Positions 32,787-44,279 of a stretch of 62,000 bases of DNA are shown here, piece after piece. Made by a program: the position numbers and the translations under genes. Under the pieces are notes generated by a model that was not told the origin of the DNA, made no database searches, and saw nothing but the letters and a program-made list of their open reading frames with translations. The stretch spans positions 19,245,450 to 19,307,449 of the forward strand of contig CM055095.1 of assembly GCA_029204225.1 (NCBI GenBank). The letters are read 5' to 3'. Position 1 is the stretch's first letter. The number at the start of each line of letters is the position of its first letter. The stretch is from Diphasiastrum complanatum (Eukaryota > Streptophyta > Lycopodiopsida > Lycopodiales > Lycopodiaceae).

Positions 32787-33850
32787 AGCTTGGGTGCCAA
32801 AAATCTCTCTGATATGTTACTTGATTTTAATTTTTCGTATCACATTTAATCTAATGTGAATGCCAACATAGTCACAGTTACTGCGTATACCATAGTTTAT
32901 GTAACTGTACATACTATATTTCTATAGCTGTAACTAGTATAGTTAGAAAATTTCACTATACTAACCAGCATAGTAAAGTAAATTTAACTTGAGATATTGA
33001 CGTCGGGCAGATTAGCACGTGTTAGGCAGGAAAAAGAAACCAATGGGATACGTCCATGCTGCCCGGACACAAATTTTAAAGTTTTCAATATTGCATTTTT
33101 ATTTTTTAGTTAATTTGAACTATGTTACGTAGATTTCAAATCTGTGCATTTTGATTGGGCCTGGTGACAGTCGAAACTAAAGAAAAAAAATAAAAGTATC
33201 TTTACAAAGGGTCTTTTTGATATTGAGAACTCCTCTAATGATTTTAGATGCTGCAACTTGCAATTTCTCACCCTAAAATGTTTTAATCGTCTAGAAGTTT
33301 GAATTTTGCCACCTCACGTGTATCGAGCCTTTTCATTTCGTAAAAGTGGATGTCACTGGTCAGCCCAGGAATCGGACTCAAAGTCTCCAGAGTATACGCC
33401 TCCACTTTTTTTTTCTTTTTTTTTCTCTTTGGACAGAGTCTATCACTCTTAGTTTTAGGGCTTGAAGTTACCTTCAGGCTTCAATTAACATTGTTGTTTT
33501 GAAATGGCAAAGCAGCTCATGAATGACATTGTAACTTGTAAAACGTTTTGCACATCCTGTCTTACCTGTTGATGTATGAAATTCAAACTGGTTCAACAGA
33601 GAAGACGAGCGATTGAACCCATTTTCCACATCTAGAGCAGGCTGGTGTGATGGGTTGCGGTAACATAGCGATCAAAAGGATAAACAGCGCAACTAGCAGG
33701 CAATTGGTGTTCTCCAAGACACGAAGCGACTTCTTAACAAAAGCTCAGGAGTTCTTTGTTCTTTGTGACGCAGAGGTCATGGTTATCATTTTCTCAAGCA
33801 AATGAAGGCTATTTTAGCATACAGGTTCCAAGTATGACATCTACAGCTAC
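32787..33850. other. Gene-free stretch between copia E and copia D
   Basis: AT-rich; a small run of tatagtt/aactata-like text lies at 32900-32970 and T-rich tracts near 33405. No ORF, LTR end or other feature could be supported. Confidence 0.45.
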
Positions 33851-34606
33851 ATGATTGTACTCTTCCAGCATGCATCTAGCCCACCAAAGGTGAGCACACC
33901 CTCTATCACTTCTTCAATAATGAAGCTTAAATTAACGTCTTTCAATTATACATCTTTCAATTATGCAATGTGGAAGATCAGACTGGAATCATTATTGATT
34001 CTACAGGATGTAATGGATATTGTGAGTGGAGCTGAAGAAGAACCTGCTACACCTAATGAAGCTGCAACATTCTACAAAAGAACCAGAATTGCCCTTCATT
34101 TTATAAAAATGAATGTTACCAATGAAGTGTTAAGAGAGATCAGTACATGCACAGCTGCCAAGGAAGCTTGGGATACTCTAAAAACAATCTATGAAATCGA
34201 AAATACTTCTAGATTGCTTACACTTAGAAACCAAATATTTCTAAGTTATCAGATAGTAGATGAGAGTGCTTCATCATATGTCATGAGAGTTAAGGATCTT
34301 CATCAAGAGTTAGCTGGTATTAGTGATGCTCTTAAGAACACTGAACTTGTTCAAGTAGTCCTAAATGGACTTAGAGATGAGTACGACAATACTGTGTAGA
34401 CTTATACTATTAGAGAAGATCTTCCGTCCTTGGAGACACTGCAAGGTATTCTCATTGTTGAAGAAAGCAAACAAGAGAACAAGATGCTGAGGATCAACAG
34501 ACTTTCATTGAAAGATGGTGGAGATGACAAAGCATTCTTCATCAAAGACAAGTCAAGAGGCAAGGGCAAAGGACAACAAGACTTCAAGAAGGACAAAGCC
34601 AAATAA
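33851..34606 (+). pseudogene. Copia D gag (UBN2 type)
   Basis: The frame 33851-34399 has MWKIRLESLLILQDVMDIV, then IKMNVTNEVLREISTC, AKEAWDTLKTIYE and VLNGLRDEYD, a standard copia gag. TAG at about 34397 stops it, but the frame continues to about 34605 with EDLPSLETLQGIL and a lysine-rich stretch. A 15-base duplication (tctttcaattatacatctttcaattat) near 33938-33965 repeats TSFNY. The zinc knuckle is lost in the following deletion. Confidence 0.85.
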
Positions 34607-36665
34607 AGTGGTGAGGATCAGTCCTCACAAGGTGCAACATCCAGTGGCAAGAGAGTTCTCTTGTTCATATACTCCTCAGCAAAATGGAGTTGCTGAGAGA
34701 AAAAATAGAACTTTGTGTGAATGTGCAAAAGCCATTAGGTTGCAAGCTTCTCTGCCTAAAGAATTTTGGGGAGAGGTAGTTGCATGTGCAAACTATCTTT
34801 GTAATAGGCTTCCAAATCTTGCAATAGGAGGAAAGACACCATTTGAGATGTTGTATAAGAAAAAGCCTAAGGTAGATCATCTTAGGATTTTTGGCTATGT
34901 ATGCTTTGTGCATGTACCTCTAGAAACTAGGAAGAAGGAAGTCCTAGTGCAGTGAAAGGAATTTTTGTAGGTTATGCATCTACTAATAAAAAAGCATACA
35001 AGATTTATTTGCCCTCAACTGACAAAAATGTTGTTAGTAGAGATGTGGTCTTCCATGAAGATCAGAAATTTAACTTGGATCAGATCAAAGAGACTCATGC
35101 AAGATCAATCATCAATTTTGATGCTGTTCAAGAAGAGGTAAGGCCGAGGCTTGAGGAGGAGCAGATTCAAGCTATCACACCAAGAAGATCTACACGAGCA
35201 AGATCTGAGCCAAAGAGGCTCACATATGATGAAGAAGGAAGGCAAGTGGAAGGTGAAACTTCCTATCATGCACTTTTTATATCAGATGAAGAGCTTAAGG
35301 ATGTCCAAGAAGCTTTTCAATCCAAGAAGTGGGTTGAAGCAATGACCCAAGAATTTGAAGCCTTGATGTCAAATAACACATGGGAGCTTGTGGAGCCACC
35401 AAACAACATGGATGTGATCGAATGTAAGTGGGTATTCAAAATCAAGTATAATCATGATGGATCTATCAATAAGTATAAAACAAGACTTTGTGCTAAAGGC
35501 TACTCTCAGATCAAAGGGCTTGAGATTTATATGGAGCAACCTCCAGGCTTTGTGAAGGAAGGTGATGAATCAAAAGTTTGTCTTTTGTTCAAAAGTTTGT
35601 ATGGACTGAAACAGGCACCAAGGTCTTGGTATGCAAGGCCCAATTCTTATCTCATATCACTCGGATTTTGTCTAGGTGAATATGACCCTTCTCTGTATTA
35701 TAAGTTTGTAGATAATTTTGTAATTATTCTTCTCATCTATGTAGATGATATCATTCTTTGTGGGAACAGTGAGAAGTTAGTTGAAGAAACTAAGCATGCA
35801 CTTGGTACTGAATCTAAAATGCAGGACTTAGGAGTTCTTCACTATATTCTTGGCCTTGAAATAGATTTTTGGGCCAAAGTAGATATGCACTTTCCATGCT
35901 CAGGAAATTTCATATGGAGAACTGTAAAGATATAGATACACCTATGGAGCACACTATAAAATTTCCTATTAAAGATGATGAAAAATCCTTTGAGGACATC
36001 ACTCTTTATAGGAGTCTTATTGGCTCACTTATTTGGTTAACAATGACTAGGCTTGATCTAAGCTTTTGTGTTCATAAGCTAAGTCAACACATGCAGGATC
36101 CAAAGTTATATCACTGGAAGTTGGCTAAAAGAGTCTTGAGGCATATATCTTCTACCTTGGATTATGGACTATACTATGAAGGAGAAGATCAGACTTTGAT
36201 TGCTTTTTCAGATTCAAATTTTGCAGGAGATAGGTTGGATAGGAAATCCACAAGTGCTTACACTATATTTCTTGGAGGAAATTTGATTTCTTGGCTGTCA
36301 AAAAAGCAAGCAACTATTTCCTTATCATCCTGTGAAGTTGAATATAAATCTCTTACAACCACAACAAAGGAGGTTTTATAGATCAAAAGGCTACTTTTGG
36401 AGCTTATTTACCAATTATCAAGAATGATAACATTTTTGCTCAGGCTCTTGCAAATAATCCAGTCTTTCATGCAAGGAGCAAGCATATTGAAGTGGCTCAT
36501 CATTTTGTAAGAGAAAAAGTCATTGGAAGAGAGATCTCATTGGAGCATGTTTCATCGTCAGATTGTGTTGCAGATCTTCTCACCAAGCCTCTACTCAAGA
36601 ATGTCTTTATGAAGATGAGGTCTAACCTTGGCCTAATTTTGAAATCTATGTTGATAGGAACATAA
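34607..36665 (+). pseudogene. Copia D pol: integrase tail, RT, RNase H
   Basis: The integrase resumes at YTPQQNGVAERKNRTL (Glu) with FWGEVVACANYLCNRLP and the DHLRIFGYVCFVHVP block (34665-34955). A one-base shift leads into 34952-35935 with KGIFVGYASTNKKAYKIY, RRSTRARSEPKRL, then RT NNTWELVEPP and CKWVFKIKYNHDGS. Near 35520 the text jumps from YSQIKG to a block before SLYGLKQAPRSWY, so the RT segment with the first catalytic Asp is deleted. LIYVDDIIL carries the YVDD box. 35869-36381 holds TRLDLSFCVHKLSQHM and DSNFAGDRLDRKSTSAY. RNase H ends near 36665 after a stop at about 36379. Confidence 0.88.
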
Positions 36666-36679
36666 ACCTTAAGGAGGAG
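36666..36679 (+). other. Polypurine tract of copia D
   Basis: ACCTTAAGGAGGAG directly before TGTGAAG of the LTR. Confidence 0.75.
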
Positions 36680-37407
36680 TGTGAAGATTATTAAAATATT
36701 ATCTTCCTATGTCGAGTTTGGGGTCATGTCCATGAAAATTTCCACTAGATTTCATGTTGTACATATAAGGAGTGTGAATTGAGCACATATCCTTCTAGTG
36801 TAGCTCGGATTTGAGTTAGATAAGTTCAATTATGATGACATGCAGATGTTTTGATAGCATGCAAAGTCTTATTGTATGCATGCAAGCCGCATGCAGTCAG
36901 TGCATGCAACATGCAAAGTAGTTTCTGTGATCTACACATGTCTAGGCAATTTTATGAGTTGACATGCAGTACATGCACCATACATGCATGCAGTTACACA
37001 TGTGGATCTCTGGTAGGTGAATTAGTTTAGTTAAGTGGACTTTCCATGCAACTCCACTGTAGGAATTCGAGTCTCTCTCATGTAGGAAAGCTGGCATGTT
37101 TTGCCATATTGTGAATATTGAGATTTTGGTGTTTTGGACTCATTCTCTCTCTACTCAAGTTTTCTATGTATGATTTTCTCTCTCTACCCGAGAGCAGCCT
37201 CTTTTTCCCATACTGAACACTTAGAATTATTTCTGACATTCATTTCTCATAGTGAAGAGTTAGATTTTTTCATCAAATGTATGCCATTGTGCTCTTGTCT
37301 TAGATTTTTCAGGCATACTATTCTTTGGTCAATCTTGTGCAATCAGAACACCTCAATAAGATCTTGTAGGGTGTGTTGTGAAATTTACACGTGCTAAAAA
37401 CTTCACA
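36680..37407 (+). repeat. 3' LTR of copia D
   Basis: 728 bases with inverted ends TGTGAAG and CTTCACA. It contains a dense CATGCA cluster (36839-36992) and two CT-rich tracts near 37140-37190. No second LTR of this type is visible in the window. Confidence 0.75.
36839..36992. promoter_or_regulatory. CATGCA (RY-motif) cluster in the copia D LTR
   Basis: The palindrome-like hexamer CATGCA begins at 36839, 36858, 36879, 36890, 36903, 36910, 36963, 36972, 36983 and 36987: ten copies in 154 bases, with one more near 37047. CATGCA is the core bound by B3-domain factors of the ABI3/FUS3/LEC2 group. A role here is inferred. Confidence 0.55.
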
Positions 37408-38239
37408 ATCTTGACATGTGTGACTAATAACTCATTCACATGGAAGTCCAATCTATTTACATAAAGTTTGACCAATTTGACCAATTTCAAGATTCTACTC
37501 AAAGGTCAATTTCACACTAGTGTAGATCAAGCTAAAACCAATCTAGCTTTATAAAAGTGACTTACGTACATTCTTTCACACGTGGAAACAGACTCCACAC
37601 GTGTGAGATCCTATCAAGATCAATTATCTTAAGATCTACAAGGTACATCAAGTTGGAAGTGATATATTTAACACAATTGCATGTGCCTATATCACTAAAT
37701 GTGCAGTAGTGAGACAATGTTCATGAAGATGAATGCAGATTGCAGACTAGATCAGTAGGACCAGACGAACATCACCTGCCACTTCCTAAAATAGCTACAA
37801 ATAATGGATACTTAGCAGCCATAATCACCACACGTGTAATCACCTGCTGCTACAAGATCCAAGCCCCATCACCAACCGGGACATTCCAACTACTAACATC
37901 ATCTCCTTGCATCCAACAAACAGTTGATTATGTGGTATCATTCCAACAGCCACCATAGGCAACAGATTCAAGGGAGGGAGAAAGGGAGCTACCTGCAACC
38001 ACACAAGCAGAAGATACACTTGCAGTTGATTCCACTCAAGAAGACAAAGATTAAGGAGACAGACGGGCAATCCAATGAGATTCAACCAGGAGAAGCACCC
38101 TAGTCATAAACCTCGGGTTTCGAACATCGAAAAGATGAAGATCCTTAAGGAGGAGGAAATACAAGTATTGAAAAATCAGTCTTCTCCTTCAACCACTCCT
38201 ACATCCACATCATCCATATTCCATCCTGCAACATCAGCC
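37408..38239 (+). other. Unassigned stretch with copia-like traces
   Basis: No intact gene. Near 37570-37605 two CACGTG-type blocks (tcacacgtgg and ccacacgtgtga) resemble LTR text of family A. The phrase CTTAAGGAGGAGG at 38140-38155 looks like a copia PPT. These may be pieces of another copia copy. Confidence 0.3.
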
Positions 38240-38890
38240 TTCGCTGAAATTAACGTTGACAAAAATGCGAAAAATGCGACACTCTGACAAATGGCTTAAA
38301 AATTGATTTATAGGGTACCTTTGCTTTTCTATAAGGGCACCTTTGGCATTTGTAGGGCAGTGTCATCTTTTTCGCCTATCACAAATCACATGTAAAGGCA
38401 TAGTGTCGCCTTTTTCGCCTATGGAAATTTACTTGTATTTATGCAGACAGTCGCATTCTTTGCCTGTCTTATTTTACATGTAAATATGCAGACTATGCGA
38501 CAACATAAGTAAAATACAACAGCATGAATGGAGGTAGATTAAAATAGGATTTAGAAGAGTAGAGGAGATAAATCGAACACCCTCTCTTAATCTGGATCCG
38601 TGAATGCCTTGATCTTCAGACTAAGCAATGCACAAAACTTGTTGTGTGCATTAACACTTAATGTTTTCGTGAATATATTGCAACCATAACCTGCGTTCTA
38701 CAATACATTAAGCTTACCTCCTTGTTGAAAACCTTGCCCTTGAAAAACGTAGGCCTGGATCCATCGGTGAGTGAGCTAACTTACAGCTAACTTACAATTC
38801 ATTAGATTGTATCTGTCAAGAACATTATGAAGATACCTTTGTTGAGTGATATAGATCAGTCGTCTCGCTTTGTCTCTATGAATCTGCACA
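38240..38890 (-). mobile_element. Second copy of copia E, mostly deleted
   Basis: On the minus strand a piece of RT (LIYITQQRYLHNVLDRYNLM at about 38885-38815, near-identical to element E) is followed at once by text from the end of RNase H (38740-38580). Then come a PPT AAGAGAGGG and an LTR start TGTTCGATTTATC at 38569 running down to about 38240. Most of RT and RNase H are deleted. Its LTR carries two to three degenerate ~45-base repeats with gtcgcctttttcgcctat. Confidence 0.7.
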
Positions 38891-38969
38891 ACTACATATA
38901 TGTGTGTTTTGCCAAGCGACGCTGCCACTCGAACCTGATACTTAGCCGAAATTTTGACATTTTTCTTAT

Positions 38970-39385
38970 GCGTGGCACTGTCACACATTGCATATCCACT
39001 CTAAAACTTTTCCGAGGACCCTGCCGGTGAAATCCAGGCTGGAGGAGAGGTCCGACAAATTTTTTTTAATTTTGCATGGCATTGCCACGCAAATTTTTTT
39101 AAACTAAAACTTGAAATTTGAGCGCCAAAATATGTCGGCGTGGCACATCCATGTGTGGAAGTGCCACGTACGGTTGTTATTTAGCCAATTTTCATGTGAC
39201 ATAAATTTTTTTGATTGTGTGGCAAATCTCCAGAGAAAATTCCAGAGCGATGGTTTTTTTTATTGCCACAGGTGACAAAATTTGTCAAAAAATTTGTCAC
39301 GCGTGGCAATATTAAAATATAATATTTAGAAAAAATTTATATTGGAAATTTGCCACATGTGGCAATGCCACGCATGGCAAAATTA
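38970..39385. repeat. Subterminal repeats, left CACTA end
   Basis: Palindromic pieces with GTGGCA and TGCCAC: gcgtggcactgtcac (38979), gcatggcattgccacgc (39074), gcgtggcacatcc and gtggaagtgccacg (39138-39170), cacgcgtggcaat (39298) and gccacatgtggcaatgccac (39353). CACTA transposase subunits usually bind repeats like these. Confidence 0.6.
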
Positions 39386-40058
39386 GTTTGTTGTAATTTT
39401 TTTTTAATCTATTATGAATAATAAGTTAATAAACAACAACTTTATGATTAATTGAATAAGTGTATACTTATAATACAATGTGGACTTAAAATTAAATGAT
39501 CATTATCTCAAATTATTATGCTCTGATGAATTAAAGCTATTATCAGCTGAATATTACATGCTATCTTATGTATTTATAGACATTATGATGTGTTTCTATA
39601 TTGAGAAAAGTTTTTAATCAAAATTTGACAATTTTTTTAAATATGGTATTGATGGGTGAAAATATAAGCGTGAGCTTAATATGCATGTGAAAGGATGCTA
39701 AGTACCTTACATTTGAGAGCCGTGTGGTAGCTTGTTAAGCTAATTTGTTGATAAAAAATTGCAATGTTATACACCTTTGTGTGTTTGCAAAGATCAATGA
39801 ATAGTCGAACAATATTGTGGCAAAGTGTATTATTATCTCAAAGAAGATGTTTTTTTAATATAATATATAAATAATCAACACATATATCTTTTAATTAGTT
39901 CACACATCTATTAATATTGATAAATTTTTCTAATTCTAAGTGATTGCGAGATGCATTTGAAATGAAACTTTAGAAATACAACATCGTAGAAAAATATAAT
40001 AATTTTAATTTGAAAATGGATCATTTTATGACAAAATTATTTGTGACATGTACAAACT

Positions 40059-43000
40059 TTATTCGTCATCGCAAGATTCAAATTCATCAGCCAATACATC
40101 TTGCAACTCATTTCCGTTAAGATGATTTTCATCATCACTATCGAAATCAAAACCTCTCTCAATATTGTCCTCATGCAAAGAATCATTGTTGTCCTCTTCA
40201 TCATCTGAGTTGTCGGAATCATGAGAATCAATTCTCGGGTTTTCAATATTTATAAAACTCAAAAGTATATGTACATCTTCATCAGATATACTTGTGTTGT
40301 CCAAATTTAGATCTTCCATTTCATTCTCAACATATGCATTTTCGAATACATGTCTTGAGCGTGGCTTAATTTGAACAACATACCACCAATCTTTGTTTAG
40401 TCAATCTGGTTGAAAAAATACCTGCACATTTAGCAATGTTAGGATTAGATATTTGTTATGCTCACATTTTAATTCACAATAAATAGATGTAATAAAAAAG
40501 TAGTGTAGATGATTAATATAACATTGATCACAATTGACAAAAAGAAAAAAATGTGAAATTGATGCACACCTGTTCACAATGACGAGGCAACACCAATGTG
40601 TCTGAAAAGTCCATGCTTAATGTCTTGGTTGAATCGATAGCAAAAGATCCACTACGGTCTTTTTTTATAGTTGCATTTGGTCCTCTATAGTTGATTTTGA
40701 ACCATTTCACGTCAAACAACAAATATTTACCCATTTCACCAAAACACACCTCATATATGGCTTGTATGGTTCCTACATACTCAAGCTCTCTAGAAATTAG
40801 ACTTTGATCTCGAGCACTACTCCAACTTTCTTGATGGAAGGATGCCATCACACCACAATCATAAGTTCGTCGTTTCATATCAATTAATTCAATGCGATGA
40901 TGACGACCATATGCCCACATTGCACTATACTTTCGATACTATCAAATGTTGATTATAATTAAAACAATAATCAATCATTGTACAAATTAAAATTGTTCAC
41001 TTAAAAAAAAATAGAGTTATAGACAAACCTTCCAATCACATCCTCTTGTAAATTTCCATTCTGTGTCAGATATAAATTGTCCCTTTGATCTTGCTTGTTG
41101 GAGTGTATCAACCATCCAGTCTATAGTGCATTGGTTGGGCAATGGCTCAAGATCATGTGAAAGTGTAGCTTGACCTCTATGCCTATTGCATCGGTGTCGA
41201 TTTCTAGTCAATACCCTTTTTTTTTTTTTTTCTTCTTCATATGATTCCAACCATTTATCCATTACTCTTGAATTATATAGCATGAAGGTTGAAATTTTTT
41301 CTCGAAAACTAGGTGTCATTTTTTTAAGACTACCCATACCTTGAGGTTTTTCACCTTTCACCTCATTGCTTTCCTCATCATGCCATAGTCGTGGAGCAGA
41401 TGGATTTATTTGAAACAAAACTTCGGTAACGTAAAATAGAGATTCTTGCACTAACCATCCCTCTGACATGCTTCCCTCTGGCCTTGCCTTCTAACGCACA
41501 AAATCTTTCAACACTTTCATGAATCTCTCCAAGAAAAACATCCACCTATAGAAAATTTTAACACATCAATGAGAACATTTTGTTATTTATAAACTGAAAG
41601 AATCACACTACATTTATTGAAACTACTAAAATCAAATTCAAGTGGATTATACCTTGAGTGCACAGGACCGGTAATACCAACTTCTTGGACCAAGTGCACA
41701 AGCAGATGCACCTGTATGTCTAGGATAGAAGTTGGAAAATCCCTCCCAAGCATACATACAGCCTCCACCATATCTTCTTGCTTTGTTTGCATGTCTATCT
41801 CACGAATCTCCTTACCACACATCCATCTACATCATGTTTGTAGTATAACTAGATTTTAGTATGTTCATATTATTTTATCAAACTTGTATTAGAAAAAAAA
41901 CACTAAATTTCATAAGATATCGATGTAAACAAAAAAATTAAGTACCTGAAAACGGATGCTAATTTGTAAATGGCATCACGAAGGTGATCAGTTAGATAGC
42001 CACAAATGCACATTGGAAATATGTACTCGCACATCTTCAACCAATCGTGAGATTTTAGACCATGGAGATTTCCTTCAGCTGTGAATGGTGTTCGTAGTGA
42101 ATGAGCAAAACCCGTTGGTGTTCTCATTTCGCAATTGACTGACTGTACGTACTCATACTCTTCTTTCGTAAGAATCCAAGGGGCTCTTGGAATACTATAG
42201 GTATTTCCATCGGTACATGATTTTGGCCAATACTCTTTTTTTGTTTTTGATTCTTGTAGATCATGCCTAACAGAAATACTGTCTTTGTCGCCCACCAAGT
42301 GTTTTCATATTTATTCACCCACATTTTTGAATATGTGCATAGGATCAAGCAAGTGATTGATCAAAAAATTATTCCAATATGGTAAACAATGAAAGATGGA
42401 TAGTCTTTTCATACCATTGATTGGCTTAGTCTCAGATTCAATCCAAAGTTTGTGCCAATCTGCCACAGACATTCTCTTTGGAGGCATTCTTGTTTCTGAT
42501 CTTCCTCCAAAGCCTCTTCTATGAGCATGTTTAAATGGATGATTTTCATCATGCAAGTACTTGCGATGATTTTCATACACAACTTTGTTTAAATGACGTG
42601 AGTGGCGAGCATCAATATTTGGTCCACAAATGAGACGCGTGATATCCAGAGGTTGTAAAACCTAAAAGAATCAAATCCAATTCATGTTATAAATAGAATT
42701 CTTTTAAAGCATAAATATTGCATGCATAAAAAATAATTATACAAACATTGCAAATGATTTCATTTTATAGTCACCTGAATCCTAGATAGTCATGCATAGT
42801 CCACATTAACATCGCACGCAAAAAAAATGTTTTGTCTTGAAGTGGACGTGAGATGTCATATGCTTGGACTCCCTTTCATAGTAGTTCTAGTGCCTCAATC
42901 AATGGTGCAAAGTAGATATCCATATTTTTTACTTTATGTTTTTCAGGAATTAGAAGTGCTAGCATGAGATGTCCTTTTTGATGCTTAGCCAAGGTGGAAT

Positions 43001-44060
43001 GTTATAGTTGACCAACATCACTGGCCAAGTAGACCACGTGCTTGACATTTTTCCAAAGGGGTTAACCCCGTCTATTGCAAGTCCAAATCTTATATTTCTT
43101 GTTTCACTTGCGAAACATGGATATTCTTTGTCAATGTGTTTCCATGCAGAAGAGTCAGAGGGTACTCTCATGATTTCATCCGAAGAACGATGACTAGCAT
43201 GCCAATTCACAAGTTCTGCAAGAGACTTGCAACGAAACAATCGTTGCAATCGTGGGATTATTGGAAAGTGTCGTAACACCTTGCATGAGATATTGGTCCC
43301 TTGTAAGTCATCTCGATATTGAGGAGTATCGCATATAGGACAAGCTTTTAAACCTCGATATAAGATGCAATCTTTTGGACAAGCATGATGCAGTGTATAG
43401 TTCATTCCCATTGCACTCAACAATTTTCGTGCCTCACTTCTTGTCTCTAACATACTGTTTCCTTATGAGAGTAGTTTGCGCAATAACCTATACATAATGA
43501 AATGAATTTTCATAATATAAAATAAAAGATCATTTAGCCAACTAAAACTTTTGACTTGAACAACACATCTATTAAATTCTTAAAAAAAAAAATCTCAATC
43601 TTATTTACCCAAATAAGGACGTAACACTTGTATCACTCCATTTATATTTTGCTTGGAGGTTCAATATAAGCAATGAAGCGGCCAAACGAGATGTCTTTGC
43701 TCCAAGATATAATGGTGTGTTTGATTCTTTTTTTTTCCTTGGCACTAATAAATGATTCGCTATCATGTTCAATGCGTTCTTCCATATCATGATGCTCATA
43801 GACGTTATTTATCAAGTTGTTCATGATTTCAACTTCATCTTGAATGCAAAAATCATTTTCAGCACTTGATCTTGATTCTGAAGAAGAAGAAGAAGAAGAA
43901 GAAGATCGAGGCTGATTTGCTTTGGCACGTTGTTGTTCATCTATTTTCATCATGGCTCTCAATCCCATACACTCACGACGTGTGGTTGATTTATGTGCGG
44001 CCCATCGTATGCCAATTTTGTTTTGGATATGGAGTGACTGTTGTCATCGTCACTAGAGCT
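40059..44060 (-). pseudogene. TNP2-type CACTA transposase, multi-exon, with stops
   Basis: Exons on the minus strand in family order: a Ser-rich start (from about 44060, RRECMGLRAMMKIDEQQ), then NHLLVP and PLYLGAKTSRLAASLLILNL (43760-43605). After an intron come the core, with LHHACPKDCILYRGLKACPIC, RLQRLFRCKSLAELVNWHAS and RFGLAIDGVNPFGKMSSTWS (43490-42959). Then follow HAHRRGFGGRSE (42500), HLLDPMHIFKNVGE (42340), WILTKEEYE to LASVFR (42200-41948) and LGRDFPTSILDIQVHLLVHL (41780-41652). A C-terminal DUF4218/DUF4216-like part (40920-40528) and an acidic tail ending at 40059 complete it. Clear donor/acceptor pairs separate several exons. Stops at 43463, 41491 and 40401 inactivate it. It would excise and insert CACTA ends. 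Confidence 0.87.
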
Positions 44061-44279
44061 AGATGACAATTCATAGTCCTTCAAACATGGGAAACAAATT
44101 AACATATTCATCAATTAACATATAAGATTGTCATTCATGAAAATTAAAACTAAAATTAAGACATGCAAATCAAACGCCATATCTTAAATTAAGGCATGCA
44201 ATATGAAATATAAAAAAAACAATTAATTCACATTCAATATAACTTGCTCTCACTACATAGATAAAATGTATTTTGATAT

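Larger units (their letters stand above)
33851..37407 (+). mobile_element. Ty1/copia element D, 5'-truncated and internally deleted
   Basis: Order on +: gag, a deletion over protease and most of integrase, the integrase C-terminal part, RT with an internal deletion, RNase H, a PPT (36666-36679) and a 728-base 3' LTR (36680-37407). No 5' LTR or PBS was found before the gag. Confidence 0.85.

Noticed and set aside
37740-38085. Open frames on both strands near 37.8-38.1 kb
   Set aside because: No recognised domain; possibly a copia fragment, not enough to call a gene.
38920-38940. CACTA terminus at the word cactcg
   Set aside because: A similar word occurs at 48655 in the same, not inverted, orientation, and no 3-bp duplication could be shown, so no exact end is claimed.
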